From Deltaproteobacteria bacterium (GTDB lineage Bacteria; Myxococcota_A; Polyangia; Polyangiales; Ga0077539): DNA of 36,320 nt. A program made the position numbers and the translations under genes. Shown piece after piece: positions 7,831 through 15,817 of the stretch (positions are counted from its first letter, which is position 1; the number at the start of each line of letters is the position of its first letter). The notes beneath the pieces are model-generated. The model did no database searches, was not told where the DNA came from, and saw nothing but the letters and a program-made list of their open reading frames with translations. Where the stretch lies: contig JAUXYJ010000013.1 of assembly GCA_030694465.1 (NCBI GenBank), positions 1-36,320 on the forward strand. The letters run 5' to 3'.

Positions 7831-8187
7831 CCTCTTCTTCTCCTTCGTGACGGACGAAGGAGAAGAAGAGGCGCCCAGCCCAGTGTGCCCAGTGTGGGGT
7901 GATGATGAGGATGGCTGCGGGGCGTTAAGCACGGAGCGACCGCCGTGAAGCATGTCGCGTTGGCTTTGCGCGCAGCGCTTTGCCAACGTGACGTGCGCCA
8001 CGCCGGACGCGCAGTGCAGACCCCGCAGCGAGGTCCATCAAGTCCACATTCGCGCACCGTGTTTTCAGTGGGGGCTCGGCCCACTGGGTCCAGGTCCATG
8101 AGCCCGCCGTATGTGCCGTGCGCATACGAGCGAGCGAGCGTCGCCAGTGCCCACTGGGCAGGGTCCACCGGGGGTGGGCCCAGTGGG
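7831..8187 (+). repeat. Right arm of copy 2 (hairpins H1, H2, H3)
   Basis: H1 is 7831-7871: an 18-bp perfect stem identical to the left arm of copy 1, with loop gacgg. H2 is 7957-7989: cgttggc/gccaacg, ttt/ttt internal loop, GCGC/GCGC around gca. H3 is 8109-8127: GTATGTGC, loop cgt, GCGCATAC, with one G-T wobble. The inverted-repeat block 7909-7951 is degenerate compared with the other three copies (a few mismatches, 43 bp). Confidence 0.8.
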
Positions 8188-8645
8188 CTCTTCACGCAAC
8201 CCTTGCCCTTGCGCACACGGATCTCACTGCGCCCGAACCCGCTACACCGCGCACGTGGCTGCGGCCCACTGCGCGCTTCGCGCAACCCTTGCCCTTTCGC
8301 ACGCGGATCTCACTGCGCCCGAACCCGCTACGCCCTGTGCGTCGCTGCGGCCCACTGCGCGCTTCACGCAACCCTGCCCTTTCGCACACGGATCTCACTG
8401 CGCCCGCACCCACTTGACCGCGTACGCAGCCGCGGCCCACTGCGCGCTTCACGCAACCCTGCCCTTTCGCACGCGGATCTCACTGCTTCGGAACCCGCTA
8501 CGCCCCGTGCGTCGCTGCGGCCCACTGCGCTCTTCCCGCAACCCTTGCCCTTTCGCACACGGATCTCACTGCGCCCCACACCCACTTGACCGCGCACGTG
8601 GCTGCGGCCCACTGCGCTCTTCGCGCAGCCCTTCTGTTTCGCCCG
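8188..8645 (+). repeat. Tandem 85-87 bp units, right tail of copy 2
   Basis: Units are anchored at 8188, 8274, 8360, 8445, 8530 and 8617, with spacings of 86, 86, 85, 85 and 87 bp. Five units are nearly full length and the last is decaying. The constant part runs from the anchor to ggatctcactg. The variable part is a GC-rich stretch with alternatives such as gcacgtggctgcgg and gtgcgtcgctgcgg. The array is not in a constant reading frame. Confidence 0.8.
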
Positions 8646-8702
8646 TTGCCTCACGTGCGTCACCGCTGCCCATTCGCCCTCCGCCCTCGCATCACCGCGC
8701 GG

Positions 8703-8742
8703 CCCAATCGCCCAATCGCCCAATCGCCCAATCGCCCGATGG
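8703..8742. repeat. 8-bp tandem repeat cccaatcg
   Basis: Four perfect cccaatcg units (8703-8734) and a degenerate fifth (cccgatgg). It lies between the right tail of copy 2 and the gene at 8826. It looks like a simple-sequence repeat that could vary in copy number; no regulatory role is shown. Confidence 0.8.
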
Positions 8743-8825
8743 CCCTTGGCGGCCCTCCCCTGCGCGCTCACCCTTGCGCCCGCGCAACACCAGTGATACC
8801 CGCCTGAAGCTTCACCGGCTCTGCA

Positions 8826-9059
8826 ATGGACGAACCCTCTTCGACAAGCCCCTCACGCATTCGCGCCATCGAAGAAGCAGTGCTCGCGGTCCACGGCGTC
8901 GCCACCGTGCGCGTCTGGGAGAACGGAACCACCGCCGAAATCGGCATCCGCGTCGCCCCGCTGAGCTCTCCCTCCGATGTCCTGCACGCGGTCGAAGAGC
9001 TCATCGAGACCCTGCACACGCCCTACGAGTCCTGCGAGGTCGGCATCGTCAACGAGTGA
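8826..9059 (+). CDS. Small acidic protein, possible ferredoxin-like fold
   Basis: 77-residue soluble protein with no signal or membrane segment. The pattern helix-strand-strand-helix-strand (IEEAVLAVHGVATVRVWENG, then TTAEIGIRVAP, then SDVLHAVEELIETLH, then CEVGIVNE) resembles the beta-alpha-beta modules found at the ends of cation diffusion facilitators and other ferredoxin-like domains. There are no metal-binding Cys pairs; a single Cys lies near the end. Function unknown. The ATG at 8826 is the only sensible start and no strong ribosome binding site is visible. The coding character (Glu/Asp-rich, strong third-position GC) makes it more credible than the frames in the adjacent repeats. Confidence 0.65.
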   Translation: MDEPSSTSPSRIRAIEEAVLAVHGVATVRVWENGTTAEIGIRVAPLSSPSDVLHAVEELIETLHTPYESCEVGIVNE

Positions 9060-9171
9060 GCTCGCCGCCGTAGATCTCTTGCACATTGCCCCACGATCCT
9101 GGGAATACTCGCCGCCCCCCGGTGCGTCAGCGTCGGCACACTCTCTCCACTCACCGATTCTCAGAGCGACC

Positions 9172-9741
9172 ATGCGATTGGCTCAACACATTGCACTTGC
9201 CGTCACACTCGTAGGCTCCTTCGCCGGGTGTGCCACCACGCGGATTCCTAATACCGACGTCGTCGACTCTGAAGAGAACCGCGAGCTGATCGCCGTCGCC
9301 GAACGCTACCGCCACGCAGTCGAACAACGCGACGTCCGCGCGCTTCTCGCCATGGCTGCGCCCAATTACTTCGAAGACTCAGGCACGCCCGCCGGCGACG
9401 ATGACTACGGCATCGACGGTCTGCGCTTGCTCTTGAGCTCTTGGGCCGACTCGGTGCGCGAAATCCGCTACGAGTGCCGCTACCGCCGGGTCACCCGCAC
9501 CGAAGATGGCAACCACGCCAGCATTGACTACACCTACACGGGTTCGTTTACGCTCGTGCGCCCCGCCTTGGTCGCCCCGACCGGGACCGTCGCGCCCGCC
9601 GAATCGATCCTGCGCACCGACCCCGCACGAGAACCACAGTCCAACCTGGGCCCACAAGACAGCTGGCAGCGACGCGTCGCAGACAACCGCCTCGAGGTCG
9701 AACGCGTGGACGGCCACTGGCGCATCGTCGCGGGCATGTAG
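9172..9741 (+). CDS. NTF2-like (SnoaL-type) lipoprotein
   Basis: 189-residue lipoprotein. The start at 9172 gives MRLAQHIALAVTLVGSFAGC, a typical lipoprotein signal; the frame continues upstream but overlaps the 77-residue gene and has no signal there. The mature part begins with a helix (ENRELIAVAERYRHAVEQRD) and continues with ALLAMAAPNYFEDSG and a set of strands ending in ERVDGHWRIVAGM. This is the cone-shaped NTF2-like pattern (alpha helices, then curved sheet, then a final W-R-I strand). Such domains are often ligand-binding or adaptor modules; no catalytic residues can be named. It lies 112 bp after the 77-residue gene. Confidence 0.8.
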   Translation: MRLAQHIALAVTLVGSFAGCATTRIPNTDVVDSEENRELIAVAERYRHAVEQRDVRALLAMAAPNYFEDSGTPAGDDDYGIDGLRLLLSSWADSVREIRYECRYRRVTRTEDGNHASIDYTYTGSFTLVRPALVAPTGTVAPAESILRTDPAREPQSNLGPQDSWQRRVADNRLEVERVDGHWRIVAGM

Positions 9742-9858
9742 TCACAGACTCACGGGCTCCCAAGGTCACTCCACGCGTGACCAAGCAATCACGCGTCGGG
9801 AGGCCTGTGCACCCGCCCACATGAGGCCCCAGAATGTCGTCGTCGATCACAACGGTGA

Positions 9859-9887
9859 TTGAACGAGAGACAACGACACGGTAGTTT
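9859..9887 (+). promoter_or_regulatory. Possible sigma-70-like promoter
   Basis: TTGAAC (9859-9864) and TAGTTT (9882-9887) are separated by 17 bp, and the gene at 9942 starts about 55 bp downstream. Matches to consensus are partial (4/6 and 3/6), so this is a weak call. Confidence 0.3.
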
Positions 9888-9941
9888 GCCAGGGAGACTA
9901 GAGCGCGTGCGTTCGCTCACTCAGTCTGCCAGAGTGCCGTC

Positions 9942-11414
9942 ATGTCCGTCGTACCCGAAATCGATCGAAGTGTATTGAGCGCGCTGGCGGATCGCTTCGG
10001 CGTCCCCGCCGTGGACCTACGGCAGGTCGAGCTCACCCTGACGGACCTGGACCTCGTGCCGCTGGAGGTCGCCCGCACACACGTCGTGCTGCCTATTCGG
10101 CTCAACACGGACTCGGTGTTCTTGGTGATGGCGGACCCGAGCGATCGCCGCGTGATCGACGAGCTCGAGTTCGTGTCCAACCGCAAAGTGTTTCCGTATG
10201 TCTCGACCGCCGAGCAGCTGAGAGCCGCGATCGAGCAGGCTTACTCTGCGCGCAACCGTGGGCTCGCTACCTGGCAGTCCGCCGCGCGCGCCGCGAGCAT
10301 CGCCCCTGGGACGCTCTCGCCCACGGTCCCCACAGCCTCGGCACCGCCCGCAACCCTCGGGGGCGTCGGAGCAGCACAAAACCTCCGCGCCCGGACCCCG
10401 CTGACCGCGCCCCCCGCGACCATGCCCACGCAGTCCGAGGCGCCGCATGACCTCCGCCTCGATGACTCGCTCGAGACCGAGGTCCTCAGGGTGCCCGCGC
10501 CCCCCGCTGCGCGCCCAGGTCGCCCCCGCCCCGACGCGCTCACGCTGGGCTCGGACGCCTCCATTGGCCCCGCGCCCCCGCTGGCCATCCCGCCCTCGCT
10601 CACACAGCCCGACGCGCTCGACTCGGTCTTTGGCCCCATCGCCGGCGTCGTCGGCAAGTCCATCTTGATCGTCGACGACGAGGACGACATCCGCAAGCTC
10701 CTCGCCCGCGTGCTCACCGAGAAGGGCTACCGCGTGCTCGAGGCCGACCGCGGCACCACGGCCCTCGCCATGGTGAAACAGCACGCGCCCGACGCCATCT
10801 TGCTCGACGCGATGCTCCCCGAGGTCCACGGCTTCGAAGTGTGCCGCCGGATTAAGTCCTCGACCCGCTTTGGGCACACCCCCGTCCTGATGATCTCTGC
10901 GGTCTACCGCGGGTGGCGCTTTCGCGAGGACCTCAAGAGCGCGTACGGCGTCCATGACTTCATCGAGAAGCCCTTTCGATTGCAAGACGTCCTCGCTGCG
11001 GTCGAGTCCATGGTCTCCAACGCGCCCAAACCCGACCGAGACCCCGAGGCGATGGCCGCGGAGGCCGACAGGGCGTTTCAGCGCTCGGTTGAGCTGTACA
11101 AAAACGGGCAAATTGACAATGCAATCGCGCTCTTAGAGCAGGCGATCACCCTCGACCCGATGTCCTATCGCCTGCACTACCACCTGGCGCTCTTGGTGGG
11201 CCGCAAGGGCGATGTGTTTCGCGCGATCCAAGAATTAGACGCCGCCCTCGGTCTGCATCCCACGTCGTTCGCGGTGCTCAAGAACCTCGCCGTGCTCTAC
11301 CAGCAGGCCGGGTTTAAGCGCAAAGCGATCGAGATGTGGGAGCGCGCCGTCGGCGCAAGCCCCGATGAGCCCACACGACAACAGATCAAAGAACACTTAC
11401 TTTCCATGCTCTAA
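9942..11414 (+). CDS. GspE_N - response regulator - TPR protein
   Basis: 490-residue cytoplasmic protein. Residues 1-105 match the GspE N-terminal domain of type II secretion/type IV pilus ATPases (FGVPAVDL, LDLVPLEVARTHVVLPI, VMADPSDRRVIDELEF). Residues 110-235 are a Pro/Ala-rich linker. Residues 239-360 are a receiver domain: acidic D245/D246, phospho-acceptor D289 in LLDAMLPE, S319 and K343 in EKPF. Residues 370-490 contain TPR-like helices (AFQRSVELYKNGQIDNAIAL, LHYHLALLVGRKGDVFRAI, LAVLYQQAGFKRKAIEMWERA). There is no output DNA-binding domain, so it probably acts through protein contacts, with TPRs binding a partner and phosphorylation at D289 as the switch. The next gene is a GltJ/AgmX-like protein 152 bp downstream, so a role in motility or polarity signalling is plausible but not shown. 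The start at 9942 lacks a strong ribosome binding site. Confidence 0.88.
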   Translation: MSVVPEIDRSVLSALADRFGVPAVDLRQVELTLTDLDLVPLEVARTHVVLPIRLNTDSVFLVMADPSDRRVIDELEFVSNRKVFPYVSTAEQLRAAIEQAYSARNRGLATWQSAARAASIAPGTLSPTVPTASAPPATLGGVGAAQNLRARTPLTAPPATMPTQSEAPHDLRLDDSLETEVLRVPAPPAARPGRPRPDALTLGSDASIGPAPPLAIPPSLTQPDALDSVFGPIAGVVGKSILIVDDEDDIRKLLARVLTEKGYRVLEADRGTTALAMVKQHAPDAILLDAMLPEVHGFEVCRRIKSSTRFGHTPVLMISAVYRGWRFREDLKSAYGVHDFIEKPFRLQDVLAAVESMVSNAPKPDRDPEAMAAEADRAFQRSVELYKNGQIDNAIALLEQAITLDPMSYRLHYHLALLVGRKGDVFRAIQELDAALGLHPTSFAVLKNLAVLYQQAGFKRKAIEMWERAVGASPDEPTRQQIKEHLLSML

Positions 11415-11566
11415 TGCCACCGATCGCGTGACAGATTCGTTGACCACTCTCCACTCATTGCTTGCGGACTCGACATGCAGACTCCCAAGCGCTCCCTGGT
11501 GTCCGTAGTGCCGGGCGAGGTTGAATCGCAACCCCTCCCTCCACACCCCACACCTCCGAGGAACCG

Positions 11567-13753
11567 ATGAATTTTCTCTGCGAAAACTGCAAGCAGAAGT
11601 ACCACGTCGCCGACGAGAAGCTCCGCGGCCGCGCCGTCACACGCTTCAAGTGCAAAAAGTGCGAGAACATCATCGAGGTCCGCGGCGATGGCCCAGCCGA
11701 TGAGGGCGCCGACGAGGGTGGCTCAAGCTCACTCCTGACCTCCCTTCCGCCCGGCGCGTCTTCGCCTCCGCCAGGGATCTCCTCAGGTGGCACCGGGAGC
11801 CGCGCGCCCCTGCGCCCCCCCGCCTCGGCCCCGACAGCCGCTCCCACCCCCGTGATCTCAACGGGCGCTCCACGACCCGGCGCAGGCCCCGCTGCGGCCC
11901 CCGCCCCGCGCCCATTGACCTCCCCGACGACTCCCAGGCCTGCTGCGAGCCCCACGGCCGCCAGCGCACCACGCCCAGTCGGCACCGCCCCGAGCGCGCC
12001 CAAGCCTGCCCTGGCCTCGCCCAGCCCATCGGCCACCAACACCGCCTCGCGCACGCCGTTGTCCACCATCGGCAGCGCCACCGGGACGCGCCCCACGCCG
12101 CAGACTACGGCCCCCCGCGCGGCCACCACGGCAACTCGCCCCACAGCGCCCGCGAGCACGCCCGCAAGCGCTGCACGCTCTCCTGCAACCGCCCCTAGCG
12201 CCCCCCGCAGCGGAAACACCGCCCTCGCCCCTTCGCCTGCCGCCCCCACCACCGCGAGCACCTCGGCGCTGCTCAACCCCTCAGAGACCGGCTGGTACGC
12301 CGGCATCCGAGATGTCCCCGTGGGGCCCCTCACGCGGGTTGAGCTCGCGGACAAAATCGAGAGCGGTGACATCACCGTCGAGACCCTGGTCTGGCGCGAA
12401 GGCCTCGATGACTGGCGTCCCCTGCAAGAGATCAAAGAGCTCGAGAGCGTCCTGCGCGAGTCATCCAAACGACTGAGCGCGTCCATGCTGCATGGGACCG
12501 CCAAGCGCCCCGCTACCAACGTGGTGCCCATCTCGCGCGCCAACCCCAACAAGAACGACGATCCCCCCGAAGAGTCCACGCGGCTCACCTCGCTCTCGGA
12601 CCTCATCGCCACCGCCGAAGGCCCCGCCCTCAAGCGACCCGCCCCGACCGCGCCCGTCGCCGCAAGCGAGTCGCCAGCGCGCGCCCCGGTGACCACGGCG
12701 GCCACAGCGGTCCCTGAGCCCGCCAAAGTCCCCGAGCCCGCCACGGCCCCCGAGCCTGCCGCCGCCATGGTGGCCATGGTCCCGCCGCCCGCAGTGAGCG
12801 AACCCTCGGCCCTCGAAGACGCGTTCTTCTCGGGAAAGAAGCTCACGCCGGCCGTCAGCAGCCTCCCGCCTGTCGCCGCCCCGCCCCCGGCCACCCCCGT
12901 GGCGAGCGCGATGGTCTCGACGCCGCTCCCTGTGCCGCCCCCCAGCGCGCTGTCCACGCCCTTTGCGATGGACCCTCCGGCGCGCGTTGAGCAAAAAAAG
13001 GGCATGTCCACAGGGATCATCGTCCTCATCGGTGGGCTCGTCTTCGCCGCCGCCGGCGGAGGCCTCCTCGCCGGAACACGCATCAACACCCAAGCCCCCG
13101 TCACGCCCCCCGTCGTGACCGCGCCGCCCGTTGTCACCCCGCCCCCGGTGACCCCGCCACCCGTGCCCACTCCCGCCGTGGTCGCTCCGCCGACCCCCGA
13201 GGTCGTGCCTGCCCAAACGGCACCTGCCACCCCCGAGGTCGCCCCGACGACCCACACGGGCGCTCACCACGGCACCACCGCGCCGCCCAGCACCGGACGA
13301 TCGACTGCGACGGCAACAGCCCCGACCCCCGCAGGCCCCACCGCGGCGCAAATCGCCGAAATGCAACGACAATTGGGCAACGCCACGGGTGTCACCGGCG
13401 GCGGCCCGGTGATCACCGCAAACACCGCCCGCACCACCACTTCGTCCAGCGAGCCCGTGCAGGGCCCCACCGGCGGAGCCCGCGCGAGCCAAGTGCTGGC
13501 GACGTTTAACCGAACCAACGTCGTGGGCAGCTGCTGGCAGCAACAGATCACCCGCAACCCAGCCCATCCGCCAGAGCGTCTGCAGGTCACTCTCAGCGTG
13601 GGGACCACCGGCAGAGCCTCAGGCGTCAACGTCGGCGGAGCCAGCGATGCCGCCCTCGCGCGATGCATCGAGAGCCGCGCCCGAGCACAAAACTACGGCC
13701 CCGGCGGGCAGATCGACGCGCAGGCGAGCTTCAACCTCGCCATCGGCGGCTGA
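11567..13753 (+). CDS. GltJ/AgmX-like gliding-motility-type protein
   Basis: 728-residue inner-membrane protein with the order seen in Myxococcus GltJ/AgmX. An N-terminal zinc ribbon (C5, C8, C29, C32) is followed by a long Pro/Ala/Thr-rich linker and a GYF-like domain (about residues 242-292, from [14 protein letters not shown]). Another low-complexity region leads to one transmembrane helix (about 483-505). A Pro/Thr-rich periplasmic stretch precedes a C-terminal AgmX/PglI-type tail (about 643-728, [15 protein letters not shown] to the end). In M. xanthus the cytoplasmic zinc ribbon and GYF modules contact the polarity/motility GTPase system and the tail reaches the periplasm; a similar role here is inferred from architecture. 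Paralogues with this tail exist, so orthology to GltJ is not proven, and no other glt genes are in the window. The start follows a GAGG ribosome binding site. Confidence 0.85.
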   Translation: MNFLCENCKQKYHVADEKLRGRAVTRFKCKKCENIIEVRGDGPADEGADEGGSSSLLTSLPPGASSPPPGISSGGTGSRAPLRPPASAPTAAPTPVISTGAPRPGAGPAAAPAPRPLTSPTTPRPAASPTAASAPRPVGTAPSAPKPALASPSPSATNTASRTPLSTIGSATGTRPTPQTTAPRAATTATRPTAPASTPASAARSPATAPSAPRSGNTALAPSPAAPTTASTSALLNPSETGWYAGIRDVPVGPLTRVELADKIESGDITVETLVWREGLDDWRPLQEIKELESVLRESSKRLSASMLHGTAKRPATNVVPISRANPNKNDDPPEESTRLTSLSDLIATAEGPALKRPAPTAPVAASESPARAPVTTAATAVPEPAKVPEPATAPEPAAAMVAMVPPPAVSEPSALEDAFFSGKKLTPAVSSLPPVAAPPPATPVASAMVSTPLPVPPPSALSTPFAMDPPARVEQKKGMSTGIIVLIGGLVFAAAGGGLLAGTRINTQAPVTPPVVTAPPVVTPPPVTPPPVPTPAVVAPPTPEVVPAQTAPATPEVAPTTHTGAHHGTTAPPSTGRSTATATAPTPAGPTAAQIAEMQRQLGNATGVTGGGPVITANTARTTTSSSEPVQGPTGGARASQVLATFNRTNVVGSCWQQQITRNPAHPPERLQVTLSVGTTGRASGVNVGGASDAALARCIESRARAQNYGPGGQIDAQASFNLAIGG

Positions 13754-13919
13754 GCGATCTCTCCCTTGGTCGCCCCTTCGTTGGAATTGCCAGGGCGCGC
13801 TCAGGCGTACTAAACCCGCGCGCCCCGCGTTATGGTGCGCGATCAACCGAGCGACGGGCGGTGTGTTGCACGCTGCGACCACCGTCTCCCCGACGCTCAC
13901 TCTCAGCAGTGCGAGACTC

Positions 13920-15182
13920 ATGGACAGCTTGCTCATTGAAGGCGGTATTCCGCTCCGAGGAACCGTCAAGGTCTCCGGCGCAAAGAACGCTGTGCTCCCG
14001 ATTTTGTGCTCATCGCTTCTGACCGAAGGGACGTGCACGTTTAGCAATGTTCCGGCGCTGCGAGACATTGACACCACCGCGGCGCTCTTGCGCTTTATGG
14101 GCGCCACCGTCGAGCTCAACGCGCCCATTGTCACGGTCAACACCGGCTCGGTCCGGGTCCCCGAGGCCCCCTACGACCTGGTCAAACAAATGCGCGCCTC
14201 GGTGCTGGTCTTGGGCCCGCTCGTCGCCCGATTTGGCCGCGCGCGGGTCTCTCTCCCTGGCGGCTGCGCCATCGGCGCGAGGCCCATCGATCAGCACCTC
14301 AAGGGCCTCGAGGCGATGGGCGCCACCATCACGCTTGACCACGGCTACGTCGAGGCCACCTGCGATCGACTCCGCGGCGCCACCATCTATTTCGACATGG
14401 CCACGGTCACCGGCACCGAGAACCTCATGATGGCCGCCGCGCTCGCCAAAGGCCGCACGCAGCTCATCGGCGCAGCGCGCGAGCCCGAGGTCGAAGAGCT
14501 CGCCCGCGTGCTCAACAAAATGGGCGCCCGCGTCGACGGCGCAGGCACCGACATCATCCACATCGATGGCGTCGACACGCTGCACCCCATCGAGCACGCG
14601 ATCATCCCAGACCGTATCGAAGCGGGCACGTTCTTGATCGCAGCCGCTGCCACCGGCGGGGATGTCCTCGTCGAAAACGTCGTCCCCGAGCACATCGAGG
14701 CCGTGTGCCAGAAGCTCCGCGCCGCGGGGGTCTACGTCGAGCGCGAAGAGCGCGGGATGCGCGTGCGATCTGCAAAATCACTGCGCGCCGTGGATATTAC
14801 GACGGCGCCCCACCCGGGGTTTCCGACGGACATGCAGGCGCAACACATGGTGCTCATGGCCATCGCGCAGGGCACCTCGGTGATCACCGAGAACATCTTC
14901 GAGAACCGGTTTATGCACGTGTCCGAGCTGCAACGGATGGGCGCAGAGATCGAGATCCGCGGACGCTCTGCCATCGTCACCGGGGTCTCGAAGCTCGAAG
15001 GCGCGCGCGTGATGGCCACAGACCTACGCGCGAGCGCCTGCTTGGTCATCGCCGGGCTCATCGCCGAGGGTCAGACCGAGATCTCACGGGTCTATCACCT
15101 GGACCGCGGGTACGAGAAAATCGAGCAAAGACTCTCGGCCCTCGGCGCCAAGATCCAGCGCGTGACGGACCGCAACGCATGA
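13920..15182 (+). CDS. murA: UDP-N-acetylglucosamine 1-carboxyvinyltransferase
   Basis: 420-residue enzyme of the first committed step of peptidoglycan synthesis: transfer of the enolpyruvyl group of phosphoenolpyruvate to UDP-GlcNAc in the cytoplasm. Length is as expected for MurA. K22/N23 lie in [12 protein letters not shown], and the catalytic cysteine is C116 in [17 protein letters not shown], so the classic fosfomycin-target Cys is retained. Further blocks are [18 protein letters not shown] and [10 protein letters not shown]. The start at 13920 gives the expected N-terminus ([20 protein letters not shown]); the frame extends upstream through a region with no MurA similarity. The stop overlaps the hisG start by ATGA, so the two are translationally coupled. 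The murA-hisG pairing is found in several other bacteria. Confidence 0.96.
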   Translation: MDSLLIEGGIPLRGTVKVSGAKNAVLPILCSSLLTEGTCTFSNVPALRDIDTTAALLRFMGATVELNAPIVTVNTGSVRVPEAPYDLVKQMRASVLVLGPLVARFGRARVSLPGGCAIGARPIDQHLKGLEAMGATITLDHGYVEATCDRLRGATIYFDMATVTGTENLMMAAALAKGRTQLIGAAREPEVEELARVLNKMGARVDGAGTDIIHIDGVDTLHPIEHAIIPDRIEAGTFLIAAAATGGDVLVENVVPEHIEAVCQKLRAAGVYVEREERGMRVRSAKSLRAVDITTAPHPGFPTDMQAQHMVLMAIAQGTSVITENIFENRFMHVSELQRMGAEIEIRGRSAIVTGVSKLEGARVMATDLRASACLVIAGLIAEGQTEISRVYHLDRGYEKIEQRLSALGAKIQRVTDRNA

Positions 15183-15817
15183 GCGCTGGGCCCAAGCCCC
15201 TCACCCTCGCGGCACCCAAAGGGCGGCTCCTTCAGAGGCTCGCGCCACGCCTGCATGCCTGTGGATTTACTCAGGAATCCCTCTCTGACCGCGACCGCCG
15301 GCTCATCCGTGAGAGCGCCGATCAGCGCCTGCGCTTGTTCTTGCTCAAGCCCGACGACGTGCCCACCTACGTCGAACACGGCGCCGCCGACGTCGGCATC
15401 GTGGGCCGCGACGTGCTGCTCGAGCGCGCCGCCGATGTGCTCGTCCCCGTAGACCTCAAGCTCGGGGTGTGCAAGCTCGCCGTCGCTGCGCAAAACCCCG
15501 AGGCCCTCAGGCCCCCCGCTGGGCGCGCCCTGAGGGTCGCGACCAAGTACCCCAACATCGCCCGCGCACACTTCGCTGCGCGCGGTGAAGACGTCGAAGT
15601 GATCTTCCTCGGAGGCTCGGTTGAGCTGGGCCCCTTGGCCAACCTCGCCGATTGCATCGTGGACATCGTCGAGACCGGCGAGACCCTGCGCTCCAACGGG
15701 CTCTTTGTGTACGAGACCGTGTGCGAAGTGAGCGCCGTGCTCATCGTTAACCGCGTCTCGATGAAGCTGCACCGAGACGCCATCAACGCGCTGCTCGCGA
15801 CGCTCTCAGCGGGCTAG
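15179..15817 (+). CDS. hisG: ATP phosphoribosyltransferase catalytic subunit, short form
   Basis: 212-residue HisG. It joins ATP and phosphoribosyl pyrophosphate in the first step of histidine synthesis. The family signature is clear: [10 protein letters not shown] near the start, then [23 protein letters not shown], and [18 protein letters not shown]. The length corresponds to the short form, which lacks the C-terminal regulatory domain and in known cases needs the HisZ partner for activity, so a hisZ gene should lie elsewhere in the genome. The start is at 15179 in the ATGA overlap with murA. The stop (TAG at 15815-15817) overlaps the stop of the convergent gene, sharing the palindrome CTAG at 15814-15817. 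Confidence 0.94.
   Translation: MSAGPKPLTLAAPKGRLLQRLAPRLHACGFTQESLSDRDRRLIRESADQRLRLFLLKPDDVPTYVEHGAADVGIVGRDVLLERAADVLVPVDLKLGVCKLAVAAQNPEALRPPAGRALRVATKYPNIARAHFAARGEDVEVIFLGGSVELGPLANLADCIVDIVETGETLRSNGLFVYETVCEVSAVLIVNRVSMKLHRDAINALLATLSAG

Larger units (their letters stand above)
7037..8645. repeat. Multi-hairpin inverted-repeat element, copy 2 (complete)
   Basis: A complete copy in order: left tail (about 7060-7290, units reading leftward), left arm (about 7291-7636), core (7637-7830), right arm (7831-8187) and right tail (8188-8645). The arms are inverted repeats of each other and match the arms at 1-203 and 473-832. Outer arms lie in the same orientation as in copy 1, but the H1-core-H1 segment is reversed. 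No transposase or other gene lies inside. Ends are approximate because the units decay gradually, and no target-site duplication could be identified. It separates two divergent genes (5644-6978 minus and 8826-9059 plus). Confidence 0.85.

Noticed and set aside
8188..8645. Possible CRISPR array
   Set aside because: Units are contiguous 85-87 bp tandem repeats without short repeats and unique spacers, and no cas gene is near.
8111..9073. 320-codon frame with repeated motifs such as CALHATLPFRTRIS
   Set aside because: It runs through 85-87 bp units in changing frames and across the 8826-9059 gene; the apparent protein repeat is a by-product of repeated DNA.
9764..9782. GGTCAC/GTGACC hairpin after the NTF2-like gene
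   Set aside because: Only a 6-bp stem and no T-tract; too weak for a terminator.
11455..13257. 600-codon minus-strand frame opposite the GltJ-like gene
   Set aside because: Shadow of the Pro/Ala-rich plus-strand gene; Gly/Ala/Val low complexity, no family.
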